From NCBI RefSeq assembly GCF_014202435.1, contig NZ_JACHGU010000001.1, positions 742,018 through 806,017 of the forward strand: a stretch of 64,000 bases of DNA, given 5' to 3'. The notes below the pieces were generated by a model. That model was given only the letters and a program-made list of their open reading frames with translations, searched no databases and had not been told where the DNA came from. This stretch comes from Pseudoxanthomonas broegbernensis (GTDB lineage Bacteria; Pseudomonadota; Gammaproteobacteria; Xanthomonadales; Xanthomonadaceae). The position numbers and the translations under genes are program-made. Below, one piece after another: positions 27,305-36,220 of the stretch (the stretch's first letter is position 1; the number at the start of each line of letters is the position of its first letter).

Positions 27305-28164
27305 TCAATCGTCCGGGCATCTTTCGCTGCCGGGAAGCGCCCCGGCCAGGGCCTCGGCCACGGCATGCGGCCGCCTCATCCAGCCGAAGTGGTCGGCCGG
27401 CGCGCGCAGTGCTGCGGCGTCCAGCGGTACGATCGCCCGCGGAGCGTTGGGAAGCTTGTCCAGCAATGCCTGCATGGAGCCGGGCGGCGCCAGCCAGTCG
27501 TCGGCCAGTACCACGCCGCGAACCGGTGCACGCAGGCGCGCCATGCCGCCTTCCAGGTCCAGCCGCGAACCGGATGCGACGTAGCGATTGCCGAGGCCGA
27601 CCCGCGCCCAGTCGGCGATCAGGCTGCGCGCCTCGGTCCCGCCGAAGCCCAGGCGCCGGCCGTGCAGCACGCCCTGGCGGCGGGCCAGCCAGGGCAGGAA
27701 GCGGTAGACCGGCGGCAGCAGCCAGCGCCGGGGCGCGGGGAAGCTGCGCCAGTAGGGCGTGCCGGAGGCCACCAGCCACAGGCCAGCCACCGGCACGGTG
27801 GCCTGGCCGGCGAAGCAGCAGGCCAGTTGGCCGCCCAGGCTGTGCCCGCCCAGCAGCAGCGGCCGGCCGTCGGCGGGGAGGCAGGCGACACTGGCCGGGA
27901 GATCCTGCTCCAGCAGTTCCCGGTAACCCCAGTCCAGCCCGCACGCCGGCCGCAGCGAACTGCTGCCGTGGCCGCGCCATTCGTGCAGGTGGGTGGCGAT
28001 GCCGAGCATGGCCAGCGCCTCGGCCAGCGGCAGGTAGTGGCGCGCGGCCACGCCCAGCGCGGGCAGCCACAGCAGGCGCGCGCGCGGTCGATCGGGGGTG
28101 CGCGCCTGCAGCGTCCAGCGATGCCCGTCGGCGGCGGCGGCGGGGCGGTCGCCGGTGGCGGCCA

Positions 28165-28165
<1 letters not shown>
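27305..28165 (-). CDS. Alpha/beta hydrolase coupled to thiD
   Basis: A 286-residue alpha/beta-hydrolase-fold protein. Seen: oxyanion region LLWLPALGVAARHYLPLAEAL, HEWRGHGSS, nucleophile elbow GGHSLGGQLA (Ser near residue 109), acid region RGVVLADDWLAPP and a likely catalytic His in PADHFGWMRR. No signal peptide. Its ATG (28165-28163) overlaps the thiD stop in a TGATG arrangement, so translation is coupled and expression follows thiD. The start at 28165 is chosen for that reason. The substrate is unknown; quorum-type lactone, ester or thioester hydrolysis are all open. The neighbour does not prove a role in thiamine synthesis. Confidence 0.85.
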
Positions 28166-28986
<821 letters not shown>

Positions 28987-28991
28987 GCCCG

Positions 28992-30716
28992 CTATTCTGC
29001 ACTGCCCTGCGCCGGCGGTGGGTGCGTGCCGGCGTCGGCCAGGGGCGCAGCCAGGCGCAGCGCATGCTCGAAGTCGGACGCGAAGCGCACCTGCGCGTGC
29101 GCTGCGCCGAAGCCCATGCCGGCCAGCACGCGGTCGGGCTGCGGCTGCAGCCCGGACACCACCAGCGCGATGCCATGCCGGGCGCAGCGCCGGGCGAGGT
29201 TTTCCAGCGAATGCACGCCGGAGGCGTCGATGATCGGCACCAGCCGCATGCGCAGGATGAGCACCTTGGGCGGGTCGATGGCCAACTGGTCCAGCAGGTT
29301 GTCCAGGCGGTCGGCCGCGCCGAAGAACAACGGGCCGCTGATCTGGTACGCCTCCACCCCGCGGGGCAGGTGCAGGCGCTGCGTCTCGTCGTCGTCGCGC
29401 GTGCCCGCGGCCCGGTCGTCGCCGTATTCGCCCGAGCTGACCTCGACGCTCTCGGCCATGCGCAGCATGAAGACCACCGTCGCCAGCGCCAGGCCGGCCT
29501 GGATGGCCACGGTCAGGTCGAAGAACACGGTCAGGCCGAAGGTCAGCAGCAGCACCAGGCGGTCGCCCCAGGGCGCCGAGAGCGTGTGCCGGAAATGCTG
29601 GTGCTCGCTCATGTTCCAGGCCACCACCAGCAGCACCGCGGCCAGCGCCGGCAACGGCACGTAGCGCATCAGCGGCGCCAGGGCCAGCATGAACAACAGC
29701 AGGAACGCCGCATGCAGCATCCCGGCCACCGGCGAGCGCGCGCCGGCGCGGATGTTGGTGGCCGTGCGCGCGATCGCGCCGGTGGCCGGCAGCCCGCCGA
29801 ACAGCGCGGAACCGACGTTGGCCACGCCCTGGGCCACCAACTCGCCGTTGGAGCGGTGGCGGCCGCCGGTCATGCCATCGGCCACCACGGCCGACAGCAG
29901 CGATTCCACGCCGGCCAGGAATGCGATGGTGAACGCGCTGGGCAGCAGTTCCAGGGTGCGCTCCAGCGGGATATGCGGAACCTGGAAGCCGGGCAGCGCG
30001 GAGGGCAGCGCGCCGAAGCGGCTGCCGATGGTCTCCGCCGGCAGGGCCAAGGCCAGGGCGGCGAAGGTGCATGCCAGCAGCGCGACCAGGAAGCCGGGCC
30101 AGGCCGGCTTCCAGCGGCGCAGGCCGAAGATCACCGCCAGCCCGAGCACGGTCAGCGCCACCGTGGCCGGCTGCGTGGTGGCGATGTGCTGGGCGTAGGC
30201 GGTCCAGCGCGGGATGAACTCGGCCGGCACCGCTTCCATGCGCAGGCCCAGCGCATCCTTGACCTGACTGGAGAAGATGCTGACGGCGATGCCGGCGGTG
30301 AAGCCGGTGATCACCGGCTGCGGCATGTATTTCATCAGCGTGCCCAGGCGCAGCAGGCCGGCGGCGATGAGCATCAATCCCGCCAGCAGCGTGCACAGCA
30401 CCAGCCCGCCGAAGCCGAAGCGCTCGATCACCACGAACACCACCGGGATGAACGCCGCGGTCGGTCCGCCGACCTGCACCCGCGAGCCGCCCAGCGCCGA
30501 GATCAGGAAGCCGGCGATGATGGCGGTGTACAGGCCCTTCTCCGGCGTCGTGCCGCTGGCGATGGCCAGCGCCATGGCCAGCGGCAGGGCGACGATGGCT
30601 ACGGTGAGGCCGGCGACCGTATCGGCGCGCAGTTCGCGCCAGCCATAGCCTTCGTGCAGTGCCGTGGCCAGCTTGGGGATGAACTGCGACAGGTACCTGC
30701 GCGTGCGGGAGGACAT
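28992..30716 (-). CDS. SulP-family anion transporter with STAS domain
   Basis: A 574-residue inner-membrane transporter of the SLC26/SulP family (sulfate, bicarbonate or dicarboxylate). Seen: N-terminal DTVAGLTVAIVALPLAMALAIASG, the signature GSRVQVGGPTAAFI near residue 80, about ten further membrane segments with FLAGVESLLSAVVADGMTGGRHRSNGELVAQGVAN, and a cytoplasmic STAS domain from about residue 440 (YQISGPLFFGAADRLDNLL ... VLILRMRLVPIIDASGVHSLENL). Start 30716 has AGGAG nine bases upstream. The substrate is not readable. A small XRE regulator lies 157 bases upstream in the same direction. Confidence 0.92.
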   Translation of the reverse strand: MSSRTRRYLSQFIPKLATALHEGYGWRELRADTVAGLTVAIVALPLAMALAIASGTTPEKGLYTAIIAGFLISALGGSRVQVGGPTAAFIPVVFVVIERFGFGGLVLCTLLAGLMLIAAGLLRLGTLMKYMPQPVITGFTAGIAVSIFSSQVKDALGLRMEAVPAEFIPRWTAYAQHIATTQPATVALTVLGLAVIFGLRRWKPAWPGFLVALLACTFAALALALPAETIGSRFGALPSALPGFQVPHIPLERTLELLPSAFTIAFLAGVESLLSAVVADGMTGGRHRSNGELVAQGVANVGSALFGGLPATGAIARTATNIRAGARSPVAGMLHAAFLLLFMLALAPLMRYVPLPALAAVLLVVAWNMSEHQHFRHTLSAPWGDRLVLLLTFGLTVFFDLTVAIQAGLALATVVFMLRMAESVEVSSGEYGDDRAAGTRDDDETQRLHLPRGVEAYQISGPLFFGAADRLDNLLDQLAIDPPKVLILRMRLVPIIDASGVHSLENLARRCARHGIALVVSGLQPQPDRVLAGMGFGAAHAQVRFASDFEHALRLAAPLADAGTHPPPAQGSAE

Positions 30717-30873
30717 GCGGGCTCCTGAGCTAGGGCGGTCCCGCCGGCCGTGGACGGGGGCCGGTCATGTGCGCCGGTGCGATGGCACCGATGCGGTTCC
30801 GGCGTGGCGGCTTGGCGTCCATCGCCTCAGCGCGGCAGGCCGCAACGATGGAAGTGCGTTCGCGCGGTCGTGC

Positions 30874-31126
30874 TCATGCCGCCGTCTTCAGCCGCACGCC
30901 GCGCCCCTCGCCCCGGCTGGGCTGGCCCGGGCCGATCAGCTCGATGCCGGCGGCGTCCAGCGCATCGACGACCTTCATCAGCGTGTCGATCACGCCGCGC
31001 ACCGTGCCGTCGCTGGCCTCCATGCGCTGGATCGTGGGCAGAGACACCCCCGGCCATCGCAGCCAGTCGGCGCTGGTCGATATCGAGCAGGGCGCGGGCG
31101 GCGCGCATCTGGATGGCGGTGATCAT
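30874..31126 (-). pseudogene. XRE-type helix-turn-helix regulator interrupted by a one-base insertion
   Basis: From ATG 31126 the sequence reads MITAIQMRAARALLDIDQ then RRLAAMAG, and is then shifted. Removing one C from the run of five at 31047-31051 restores VSLPTIQRMEASDG, GVIDTLMKVVDALDAAGIELIG and a stop at 30874, giving the complete 83-residue XRE-type regulator expected for this family. The helix-turn-helix spans the break (RRLAAMAG-VSLPTIQRME). As sequenced, the product loses the recognition helix. Either a true inactivating mutation, a phase-variable tract or a homopolymer sequencing error is possible. Upstream lies an AT-rich region with dyads suited to autoregulation, and the SulP gene follows. 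Confidence 0.8.
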
Positions 31127-31155
31127 TGCGGGAACAGGCGGTGGGCCGGCCCCTG

Positions 31156-31185
31156 ATTATCCATCTTAAAACCGTTCATATGCAA
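31156..31185 (-). promoter_or_regulatory. Putative promoter of the XRE gene
   Basis: On the minus strand, TTGCAT (31185-31180) and GATAAT (31161-31156) are separated by 18 bases, about 30 bases before the XRE start codon. The nearer arm of the 11-bp inverted repeat overlaps the -35 box. Confidence 0.5.
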
Positions 31186-31232
31186 GTTCAAAACATCATG
31201 AGTGATGCATTAAGCATCATTCATATGAACGG
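31172..31232. repeat. Nested inverted repeats in an AT-rich island (putative operators)
   Basis: CCGTTCATATG (31172-31182) and CATATGAACGG (31222-31232) form a perfect 11-bp inverted repeat. Inside it, GATGC-ATTAA-GCATC (31204-31218) forms a second dyad. The low GC content is striking against the surroundings. Confidence 0.75.
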
Positions 31233-31279
31233 CCGCCGCCCCGGCGCCTCGATCCGCATCCGGGGCGGCGAGCCGGCGG

Positions 31280-32680
31280 CTACAGCACCTCGGAGGCGAA
31301 GTCGGCCAGGCGCGAGCGCTCGCCGCGGCGCAGGGTGATGTGCGCGCTGTGCGGCCAGTTCTTGAAGCGGTCCACCGCGTAGGTCAGGCCGGACGTGGTC
31401 TCGGTCAGGTAAGGGGTGTCGATCTGCTCCACGTTGCCCAGGCACACGATCTTGGTGCCCGGGCCGGCGCGGGTGATCAGCGTCTTCATCTGCTTGGGGG
31501 TGAGGTTCTGCGCCTCGTCCAGGATCAGGTAGCGCGAGAGGAAGGTGCGCCCGCGCATGAAGTTCATCGAGCGGATCTTGATCCGCGAGGCGAGCAGGTC
31601 GTTGGTCGCCGCGCGGCCCCAGGCGCCGCCGTCCTGGTTGTGGGTGAGCACTTCCAGGTTGTCGGTCAGCGCGCCCATCCACGGGGTCATCTTCTCCTCC
31701 TCGGTGCCGGGCAGGAAGCCGATGTCCTCGCCGACGCTGACCGTGGCGCGGGTCATGATGATCTCGCGGTAGCGCTGCTGGTCCATGGTCTGGGCCAGGC
31801 CGGCGGCCAGCGCCAGCAGGGTCTTGCCGGTGCCGGCGGTGCCCAGCAGGGTGACGAAGTCGATGTCCGGGTCCATCAGCGCGTTGAGCGCGAAGTTCTG
31901 CTCGCGGTTGCGCGCGGCGATGCCCCACACCGCGTGCTGGCCGTGGCGGAAGTCGTCCACCAGGGTCAGCACCGCGCGGCCGCCCTCGACCTTGGCCACG
32001 CGCAGTTCCACCTCGTCCTCGCCTGGCAGGTACAGGTACTGGTTCGGGTGCCAGTCCTCGTCCTGGCGCGGCGCCACCTCGTAGCTGGTGCGGCCCTTGT
32101 CCGACCAGGAGCGCAGGTCGCCCTCGTGCCGGTCCCAGAAATCCCCCGGCAGCTCGGTGGCGCCGGTGAACAGCAGGCTGAAATCGTCCAGCGCGCGGTC
32201 GTTCTCGTAGTCCTCCGACACGATGCCGGCGATGGCCGCCTTGATCCGCAGGTTGATGTCCTTGGAGACGAACACCACCGGGATATCGGGCGGCGTGGTT
32301 TCCTTCAGCGCCAGGATCGCGCCGAGGATGGCATTGTCCGGGATCGCCGCGCCGAAGCTCTTGCCGGCCTCGAAGTGGCTGGTCTGGAAGAACAGCAGCC
32401 CGGCGCTGTGGTGGCCGCGCAACTGCACGCTGCTGGGCAGGGCCAGGGGGATGCCGTCGGCCAGGCGCTCCAGGCCGGCGCTTTCCACCAGTTCGTTGAG
32501 GAAGCGGCTGACCTGGCGCGCGTTGCGGCTCGGCTCGGAGGTGCCCTTCTTGGCGTTGTCCAGCTCCTCGATCACCTGCATCGGCAGGTATACGTCGTGC
32601 TCCTCGAACTTGAACAGCGCGGTGGGGTCGTGCATCAGCACGTTGGTGTCCAGCACGTAGATGCGCTTGCCTCGGGTCAT
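31280..32680 (-). CDS. PhoH-family ATPase with N-terminal PIN domain (PhoH2 type)
   Basis: A 466-residue fusion of a PIN ribonuclease domain and a PhoH helicase-like ATPase, associated with RNA unwinding and cleavage. Seen: PIN acidic residues in YVLDTNVLMHDP (D11), QVIEELDNAKKG and VFVSKDINLRIKA; linker; Walker A GTAGTGKT (280-287, K286); ATVSVGEDIGFLPGT; Walker B LILDEAQNLT; and GNVEQIDTPY. Start 32680 has AGGAAG upstream. It lies downstream of gcvR and bcp on the same strand after a 130-base gap, so cotranscription is possible. In mycobacteria a PhoAT antitoxin gene precedes PhoH2; here I see none. Confidence 0.93.
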   Translation of the reverse strand: MTRGKRIYVLDTNVLMHDPTALFKFEEHDVYLPMQVIEELDNAKKGTSEPSRNARQVSRFLNELVESAGLERLADGIPLALPSSVQLRGHHSAGLLFFQTSHFEAGKSFGAAIPDNAILGAILALKETTPPDIPVVFVSKDINLRIKAAIAGIVSEDYENDRALDDFSLLFTGATELPGDFWDRHEGDLRSWSDKGRTSYEVAPRQDEDWHPNQYLYLPGEDEVELRVAKVEGGRAVLTLVDDFRHGQHAVWGIAARNREQNFALNALMDPDIDFVTLLGTAGTGKTLLALAAGLAQTMDQQRYREIIMTRATVSVGEDIGFLPGTEEEKMTPWMGALTDNLEVLTHNQDGGAWGRAATNDLLASRIKIRSMNFMRGRTFLSRYLILDEAQNLTPKQMKTLITRAGPGTKIVCLGNVEQIDTPYLTETTSGLTYAVDRFKNWPHSAHITLRRGERSRLADFASEVL

Positions 32681-32810
32681 CGTGGCTTCCTGGTGGGAGG
32701 TGCGGGGCAGGGGGATGCGGGGCCGGGCGCCGCGGGTACGGGCGCTGGGCAGCGGCGAACCGCCGCGGCCTGCGGGGCAGGGCGACGGGGGAACGGGAAG
32801 CGGGCGGTGG

Positions 32811-33287
32811 TCACTGAGAGGCTTCGGCCTTCAGCGCGTCGAGCACGGCCTGGGCATGGCCGGGGACCTTCACCCCGCGCCATTGGCGGGCGATGCGGCC
32901 GTCGGGCGCGATCAGGAAGGTGCTGCGCACCACGCCCATGACCTTGCGGCCGTACATGTTCTTCTCGGCGATCACGTCGAAGGCGCGGCAAAGCGCCTCG
33001 TCGGCGTCGCTGACCAGCGGGAAGGCGAAGCCCTGCCGGGCGCAGAAGTTGTCGTGCGACTTCACCGAATCGCGCGATACGCCCAGCACGCCGGCGTCGA
33101 GCGCGGTGAACTGCGGCAGCAGCGCATTGAAGTCCAGGCCCTCGGTGGTGCAGCCGGGCGTGCTGTCCTTCGGGTAGAAGTACAGCACCAGCCAGCGGCC
33201 GGCGTAGTCGGCGAGGGTGGCGGTGCGGCCGCCGGACAGGGCCAGCGGGAGTTCCAGGGTGGAACGGTCGAGCTTGACCGGTTTCAT
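32811..33287 (-). CDS. bcp: Thioredoxin-dependent thiol peroxidase (bacterioferritin comigratory protein)
   Basis: A 158-residue PrxQ-type peroxiredoxin reducing hydrogen peroxide and organic hydroperoxides in the cytoplasm. Seen: peroxidatic C46 in YFYPKDSTPGCTTE, followed by RDSVKSHDNFC (C82) and C100. The usual resolving Cys five residues after the peroxidatic one is replaced by Leu, so the enzyme either uses C82 (the alternative position in some PrxQ) or works as a one-Cys type. VVRSTFLIAPDGRI closes the fold. Start 33287 has AGGAA. It sits 11 bases after gcvR, an arrangement conserved in Xanthomonadaceae. Confidence 0.95.
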   Translation of the reverse strand: MKPVKLDRSTLELPLALSGGRTATLADYAGRWLVLYFYPKDSTPGCTTEGLDFNALLPQFTALDAGVLGVSRDSVKSHDNFCARQGFAFPLVSDADEALCRAFDVIAEKNMYGRKVMGVVRSTFLIAPDGRIARQWRGVKVPGHAQAVLDALKAEASQ

Positions 33288-33298
33288 TTCGTTCCTGC

Positions 33299-33859
33299 TC
33301 AGAACTTCATCGGGTCCATGATCGCGTCAAGGTTCAGATGGTCGCAGAACTCGAGGAAGTCGTCGCGCAGGACGGCGATGTGCATGTCCGCCGGCACGCC
33401 GATGGTCACCTGCGCCGAGAACATCTCCGCGCCGGTCTGCATCGCCCGGTACCGGGTGCTCTGCAGGTTCTCGATGGTGATGCCCTGGCGGTCGAAGAAG
33501 TCCGCCAACTGGAACAGGATGCCGGGCTTGTCCGCGGCGACGACCTCGACGATGTACGGCAGCAGGTTGGACTGGACCTGCTTGGCCGCGGTGCGGTACC
33601 AGATCAGCTTGAGGTGGTCCTCGCGCTCCAGCCGGCCGAGCATGGCCTCCAGCTTGGCGACCGCGTCCCACGAGCCCATCGCCAGCGCGGTCATCGATAC
33701 GTCTCGGCCCACCGTGGCCAGCCGCGCATCCACCAGATTGCAGCCGCTGTCGGCGATCCGGCGGGTCACCACCAGCAGTGGCGATTCCGGATGCGTCGTA
33801 TAGGCGTTGATCAGGAGGTGGTTTTCGTTCGGCGAAGGCCGAGGAGGGGTGTCGGTCAA
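33299..33859 (-). CDS. gcvR: Glycine cleavage system transcriptional repressor GcvR (two ACT domains)
   Basis: A 186-residue protein with two ACT domains (LLINAYTTHPESPLLVVTRRIADSGCNLVDARL and PYIVEVVAADKPGILFQLADFFDRQGITIENLQS). It antagonises GcvA and so tunes the glycine cleavage genes; glycine probably binds the ACT domains. I place the start at a TTG (33859-33857), matching homologues that begin MTDKP, with GGAAG upstream. An ATG at 33925 would extend it by 22 residues, but that ATG lies inside the promoter's own -10 box. bcp follows after 11 bases. dapA is divergent. Confidence 0.88.
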   Translation of the reverse strand: MTDTPPRPSPNENHLLINAYTTHPESPLLVVTRRIADSGCNLVDARLATVGRDVSMTALAMGSWDAVAKLEAMLGRLEREDHLKLIWYRTAAKQVQSNLLPYIVEVVAADKPGILFQLADFFDRQGITIENLQSTRYRAMQTGAEMFSAQVTIGVPADMHIAVLRDDFLEFCDHLNLDAIMDPMKF

Positions 33860-33920
33860 GGAGGCTTCCGGTATCGCGAGAGGCTGAATGGCAGGCAGGA
33901 CCGAGCCTGGCGCTACGGCC

Positions 33921-33957
33921 AGCATACTTGCCCGTGGTTTCGCGCCGCAAGTATGAT
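33921..33957. promoter_or_regulatory. Face-to-face divergent promoters of gcvR and dapA on one inverted repeat
   Basis: CATACTTGC (33923-33931) and GCAAGTATG (33947-33955) are perfect reverse complements, 15 bases apart. For dapA: TTGCCC (33928-33933), 18-base spacer, TATGAT (33952-33957). For gcvR on the minus strand: TTGCGG (33950-33945), 18-base spacer, TATGCT (33926-33921). The -35 of each promoter overlaps the -10 region of the other, so the two cannot be occupied at once. Confidence 0.65.
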
Positions 33958-34019
33958 CGGACTCCCAGAAACCGGCCCGCGCCGCCCGCGCTGGCCGCAG
34001 AAACTAGAGCGAATCCGCT

Positions 34020-34928
34020 TTGCATCCCTCCGGCCTGATCACCGCGCTTGCGACCCCGTTCGACGAGGCCGGCGCACTGGACCTCGACGCCTGGCGCCGG
34101 CTGCTGGAATGGCAGTTGGCGGCGGGCGCGCAGGGCGTCGTCGTCGCCGGCTCCACCGGCGAGGCCTCGATGCTCGACGATGGCGAGTACGACACCCTGC
34201 TGCGCGCGGCGGTGAAGACCGTGGCCGGGCGCGTGCCGGTGCTGGCCGGCACGGGATTGCCCGGCACCGCCCGCACCATCGCCCAGACCCGGCGCGCGGC
34301 GGCCTGCGGCGCCGACGCCGCCCTGGTGGTGGCCCCGGCGTACGTGCGGCCTACCCAGGCCGGCCTGCTCGCGCACTACCGCGCGGTGGCCGAGCAGGGC
34401 GGGCTGCCGGTGATCCTGTACAACGTGCCGGTGCGCACCGCCTGCGACCTGCTGCCCGAGACCGTGGTCGAGCTAGCCACGCACGAGCGCATCATCGGCA
34501 TCAAGGAAGCGGTGTCCGACCCGGCGCGCATGGCCGCGCTGGTGGCGCTGCGCGGCCCCGGCTTCAGCGTCCTCAGCGGCGACGACGGCAGCGCCGGCCG
34601 GGCGATGCTGGCCGGTGCCGATGGGCTGGTCTCGGTCGGCTCCAACGCCGCGCCCGCCGCCTACCGCCACCTGTGCGACCTGGCCCGCGGCGACGATGCG
34701 GCCGCGGCCGGCGAGTGGGACGCGCGGCTGGCGCCGCTGCACGCCTTCTGCGGCGTGGAGCCGAACCCGATCCCGGTCAAGGCGCTGCTGCAGCGGCGGG
34801 GCTACGGCCAGGGCCTGCGCCTGCCGCTGCTGCCGCTGTCCGCGCCGCACCAGGCCGAAGCCGCCCGCATCGCCGCGCTGGTATGCGATCTCGAAGAAAA
34901 ATGCGGCCGCGAATCGGTCGCGGCCTGA
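34020..34928 (+). CDS. dapA: 4-hydroxy-tetrahydrodipicolinate synthase
   Basis: A 302-residue aldolase of the DHDPS family that condenses pyruvate with aspartate semialdehyde, the first step of the diaminopimelate/lysine branch. Seen: GSTGE (44-48) pyruvate-binding loop, Y134 in [10 protein letters not shown] with R139 for aspartate semialdehyde, and Schiff-base K162 in IGIKEA. Start is TTG 34020 (product [14 protein letters not shown]); no ATG occurs at the correct place and homologues begin at this point. Followed after 29 bases by the bamC-like lipoprotein, the order known from E. coli (dapA-bamC). Confidence 0.95.
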   Translation: MHPSGLITALATPFDEAGALDLDAWRRLLEWQLAAGAQGVVVAGSTGEASMLDDGEYDTLLRAAVKTVAGRVPVLAGTGLPGTARTIAQTRRAAACGADAALVVAPAYVRPTQAGLLAHYRAVAEQGGLPVILYNVPVRTACDLLPETVVELATHERIIGIKEAVSDPARMAALVALRGPGFSVLSGDDGSAGRAMLAGADGLVSVGSNAAPAAYRHLCDLARGDDAAAAGEWDARLAPLHAFCGVEPNPIPVKALLQRRGYGQGLRLPLLPLSAPHQAEAARIAALVCDLEEKCGRESVAA

Positions 34929-34957
34929 TCCAGAACCTACCCGGAGAACCCCTGCCG

Positions 34958-35473
34958 ATGTCCCCGACTTCACGCGTCGCCCGCGCCGCCATGGCCGTGC
35001 TGCTGGCCTCCACTGTGGCCGTCCTGCTTGGAGGCTGCTCCTGGTTCGGCAAGGGCGGCAAGCGGGGCGACTACGCCCTGGCCCAGGAACAGCGGCCGCT
35101 GGAAGTGCCGCCCGATCTGAACCTGCCCGACACCTCCGGCGCGATGGCGCTGCCCTCGACCAGCAGCGCGGCGGCCCGTCCGGCGGCCGCGCCGGCGCCT
35201 TCGGCCAGCGGCTTCACCGTGCCGGGGACGCGCGACGAGGTCTTCGCCCGCGTCGGCACCGCGCTGGAGGCCATCGACGGCCTGGCCATCGCCAGCCGCG
35301 CGCAGTTGCTGGGCACCTACGACGTCGCCTACCAGGGCACCGACTTCCTGGTGCGGGTGACGGCGGTGGAGAGCGGCGCGTACGTGTCGGCGGTCGACCC
35401 GCGCGGCCTGCCGGCCACGGGCGAGGCGCCGCTCAAGGCGATCGCCGCGCTGCAGGCGGCGCTGGCACCCTGA
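34958..35473 (+). CDS. Short BamC-like outer-membrane lipoprotein
   Basis: A 171-residue lipoprotein. Seen: signal peptide with lipobox LLGGC, then the BamC-type unstructured lasso containing YALAQEQRPLEVPPDLNLPDTS, a Ser/Ala/Pro linker, and one small globular domain (GFTVPGTRDEVFARVGTALEAIDG ... DFLVRVTAVESGAYVSAVDPRG). E. coli BamC has about 344 residues and two such domains; this protein has room for only one. It lies directly after dapA, as bamC does in E. coli, and would act in the BAM outer-membrane assembly complex. Start ATG 34958 has GGAGA upstream. I assign it to the BamC family from the lasso and gene order, with moderate certainty. Confidence 0.75.
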   Translation: MSPTSRVARAAMAVLLASTVAVLLGGCSWFGKGGKRGDYALAQEQRPLEVPPDLNLPDTSGAMALPSTSSAAARPAAAPAPSASGFTVPGTRDEVFARVGTALEAIDGLAIASRAQLLGTYDVAYQGTDFLVRVTAVESGAYVSAVDPRGLPATGEAPLKAIAALQAALAP

Positions 35474-35545
35474 CCGGGCGCTGCGGCCAGGAACCGGGTA
35501 TGGCTGGCGGAATCCCCGTGCGCGGGCAATGACCGGCGTGCGGGC

Positions 35546-35620
35546 GGTCGCCGGCTATACCTGGCTCCTACAACAACCTCGTCGATCGGTTGCTTCTTGT
35601 AGCAGCCGGCTCCAGGCGGC
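35546..35620. repeat. Degenerate REP-like inverted pair
   Basis: GGTCGCCGGCTATACCTGGC beginning at 35546 (unit ending TCCTACAA at 35573) and TTGTAGCAGCCGGCTCCAGG beginning at 35597 form a decayed inverted pair. The inner sequences CTACAACAACC and GGTTGCTTCTTGTAG also pair partly. Same family as 20349-20419, with more substitutions. Confidence 0.5.
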
Positions 35621-35730
35621 AAACGTACCCGGAACGCGCCGGACCCGGATCGCCGCAATAGCGGCCGCTGCGTGGATTTCCGCGCCACGCCGCCAAGGCG
35701 CGGCCCAAGCGGCGGCGGCCGCCTTCCGGC

Positions 35731-36054
35731 TCAGCGCTCCAGGAACGGCAGCTTGTCGGGCTTGCCATCCCACTCGGCCGCATCCGGCAGCGGTTCCTTG
35801 CGGGTGGTGATCACCGGCCAGGCCTTGGACAGCTCGGCGTTCAGGGCGGCGTAGCCTTCCTGTCCGGCGGGAACGTCGTCCTCGGGGTAGATGGCGTTGA
35901 CCGGGCATTCGGGCTCGCACAGGGTGCAGTCGATGCATTCGTCCGGGTCGATGACCAGGAAGTTCGGGCCTTCGTGGAAGCAATCGACCGGGCACACCTC
36001 GACGCAATCGGTGTACTTGCACTTGATGCAGTTTTCGGTGACGACGAAGGGCAT
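35731..36054 (-). CDS. fdxA: 7Fe ferredoxin (3Fe-4S, 4Fe-4S) FdxA
   Basis: A 107-residue electron carrier of the Azotobacter ferredoxin I type. C9, C17 and C50 match the [3Fe-4S] ligands and C21, C40, C43 and C46 the [4Fe-4S] ligands; C12 and C25 are the extra cysteines known from this family. The C-terminal [20 protein letters not shown] is the usual extension. Start ATG 36054 (MPFVVTENC) is the family N-terminus with no strong ribosome binding site. It is monocistronic. Partner enzyme unknown. Confidence 0.95.
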   Translation of the reverse strand: MPFVVTENCIKCKYTDCVEVCPVDCFHEGPNFLVIDPDECIDCTLCEPECPVNAIYPEDDVPAGQEGYAALNAELSKAWPVITTRKEPLPDAAEWDGKPDKLPFLER

Positions 36055-36220
36055 GGACGCGAACCACGAAAAAACGCACGGATAAGAGCGGTATTCTAAT
36101 CCAGCGCTCGGTCCGGCGTCGCACCGATTCCGATTTCGATTCAGCCCGGTGGCGCTTGTCCCGGCGGTCCGTTGGCGGTCCATCGGCCCTTGCCCGTGGC
36201 GGCGGCGATGCCGGGAGTCG

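Noticed and set aside
33299..33925. ATG at 33925 as gcvR start
   Set aside because: It lies within the predicted -10 box of the gcvR promoter and adds 22 residues not in the family N-terminus.
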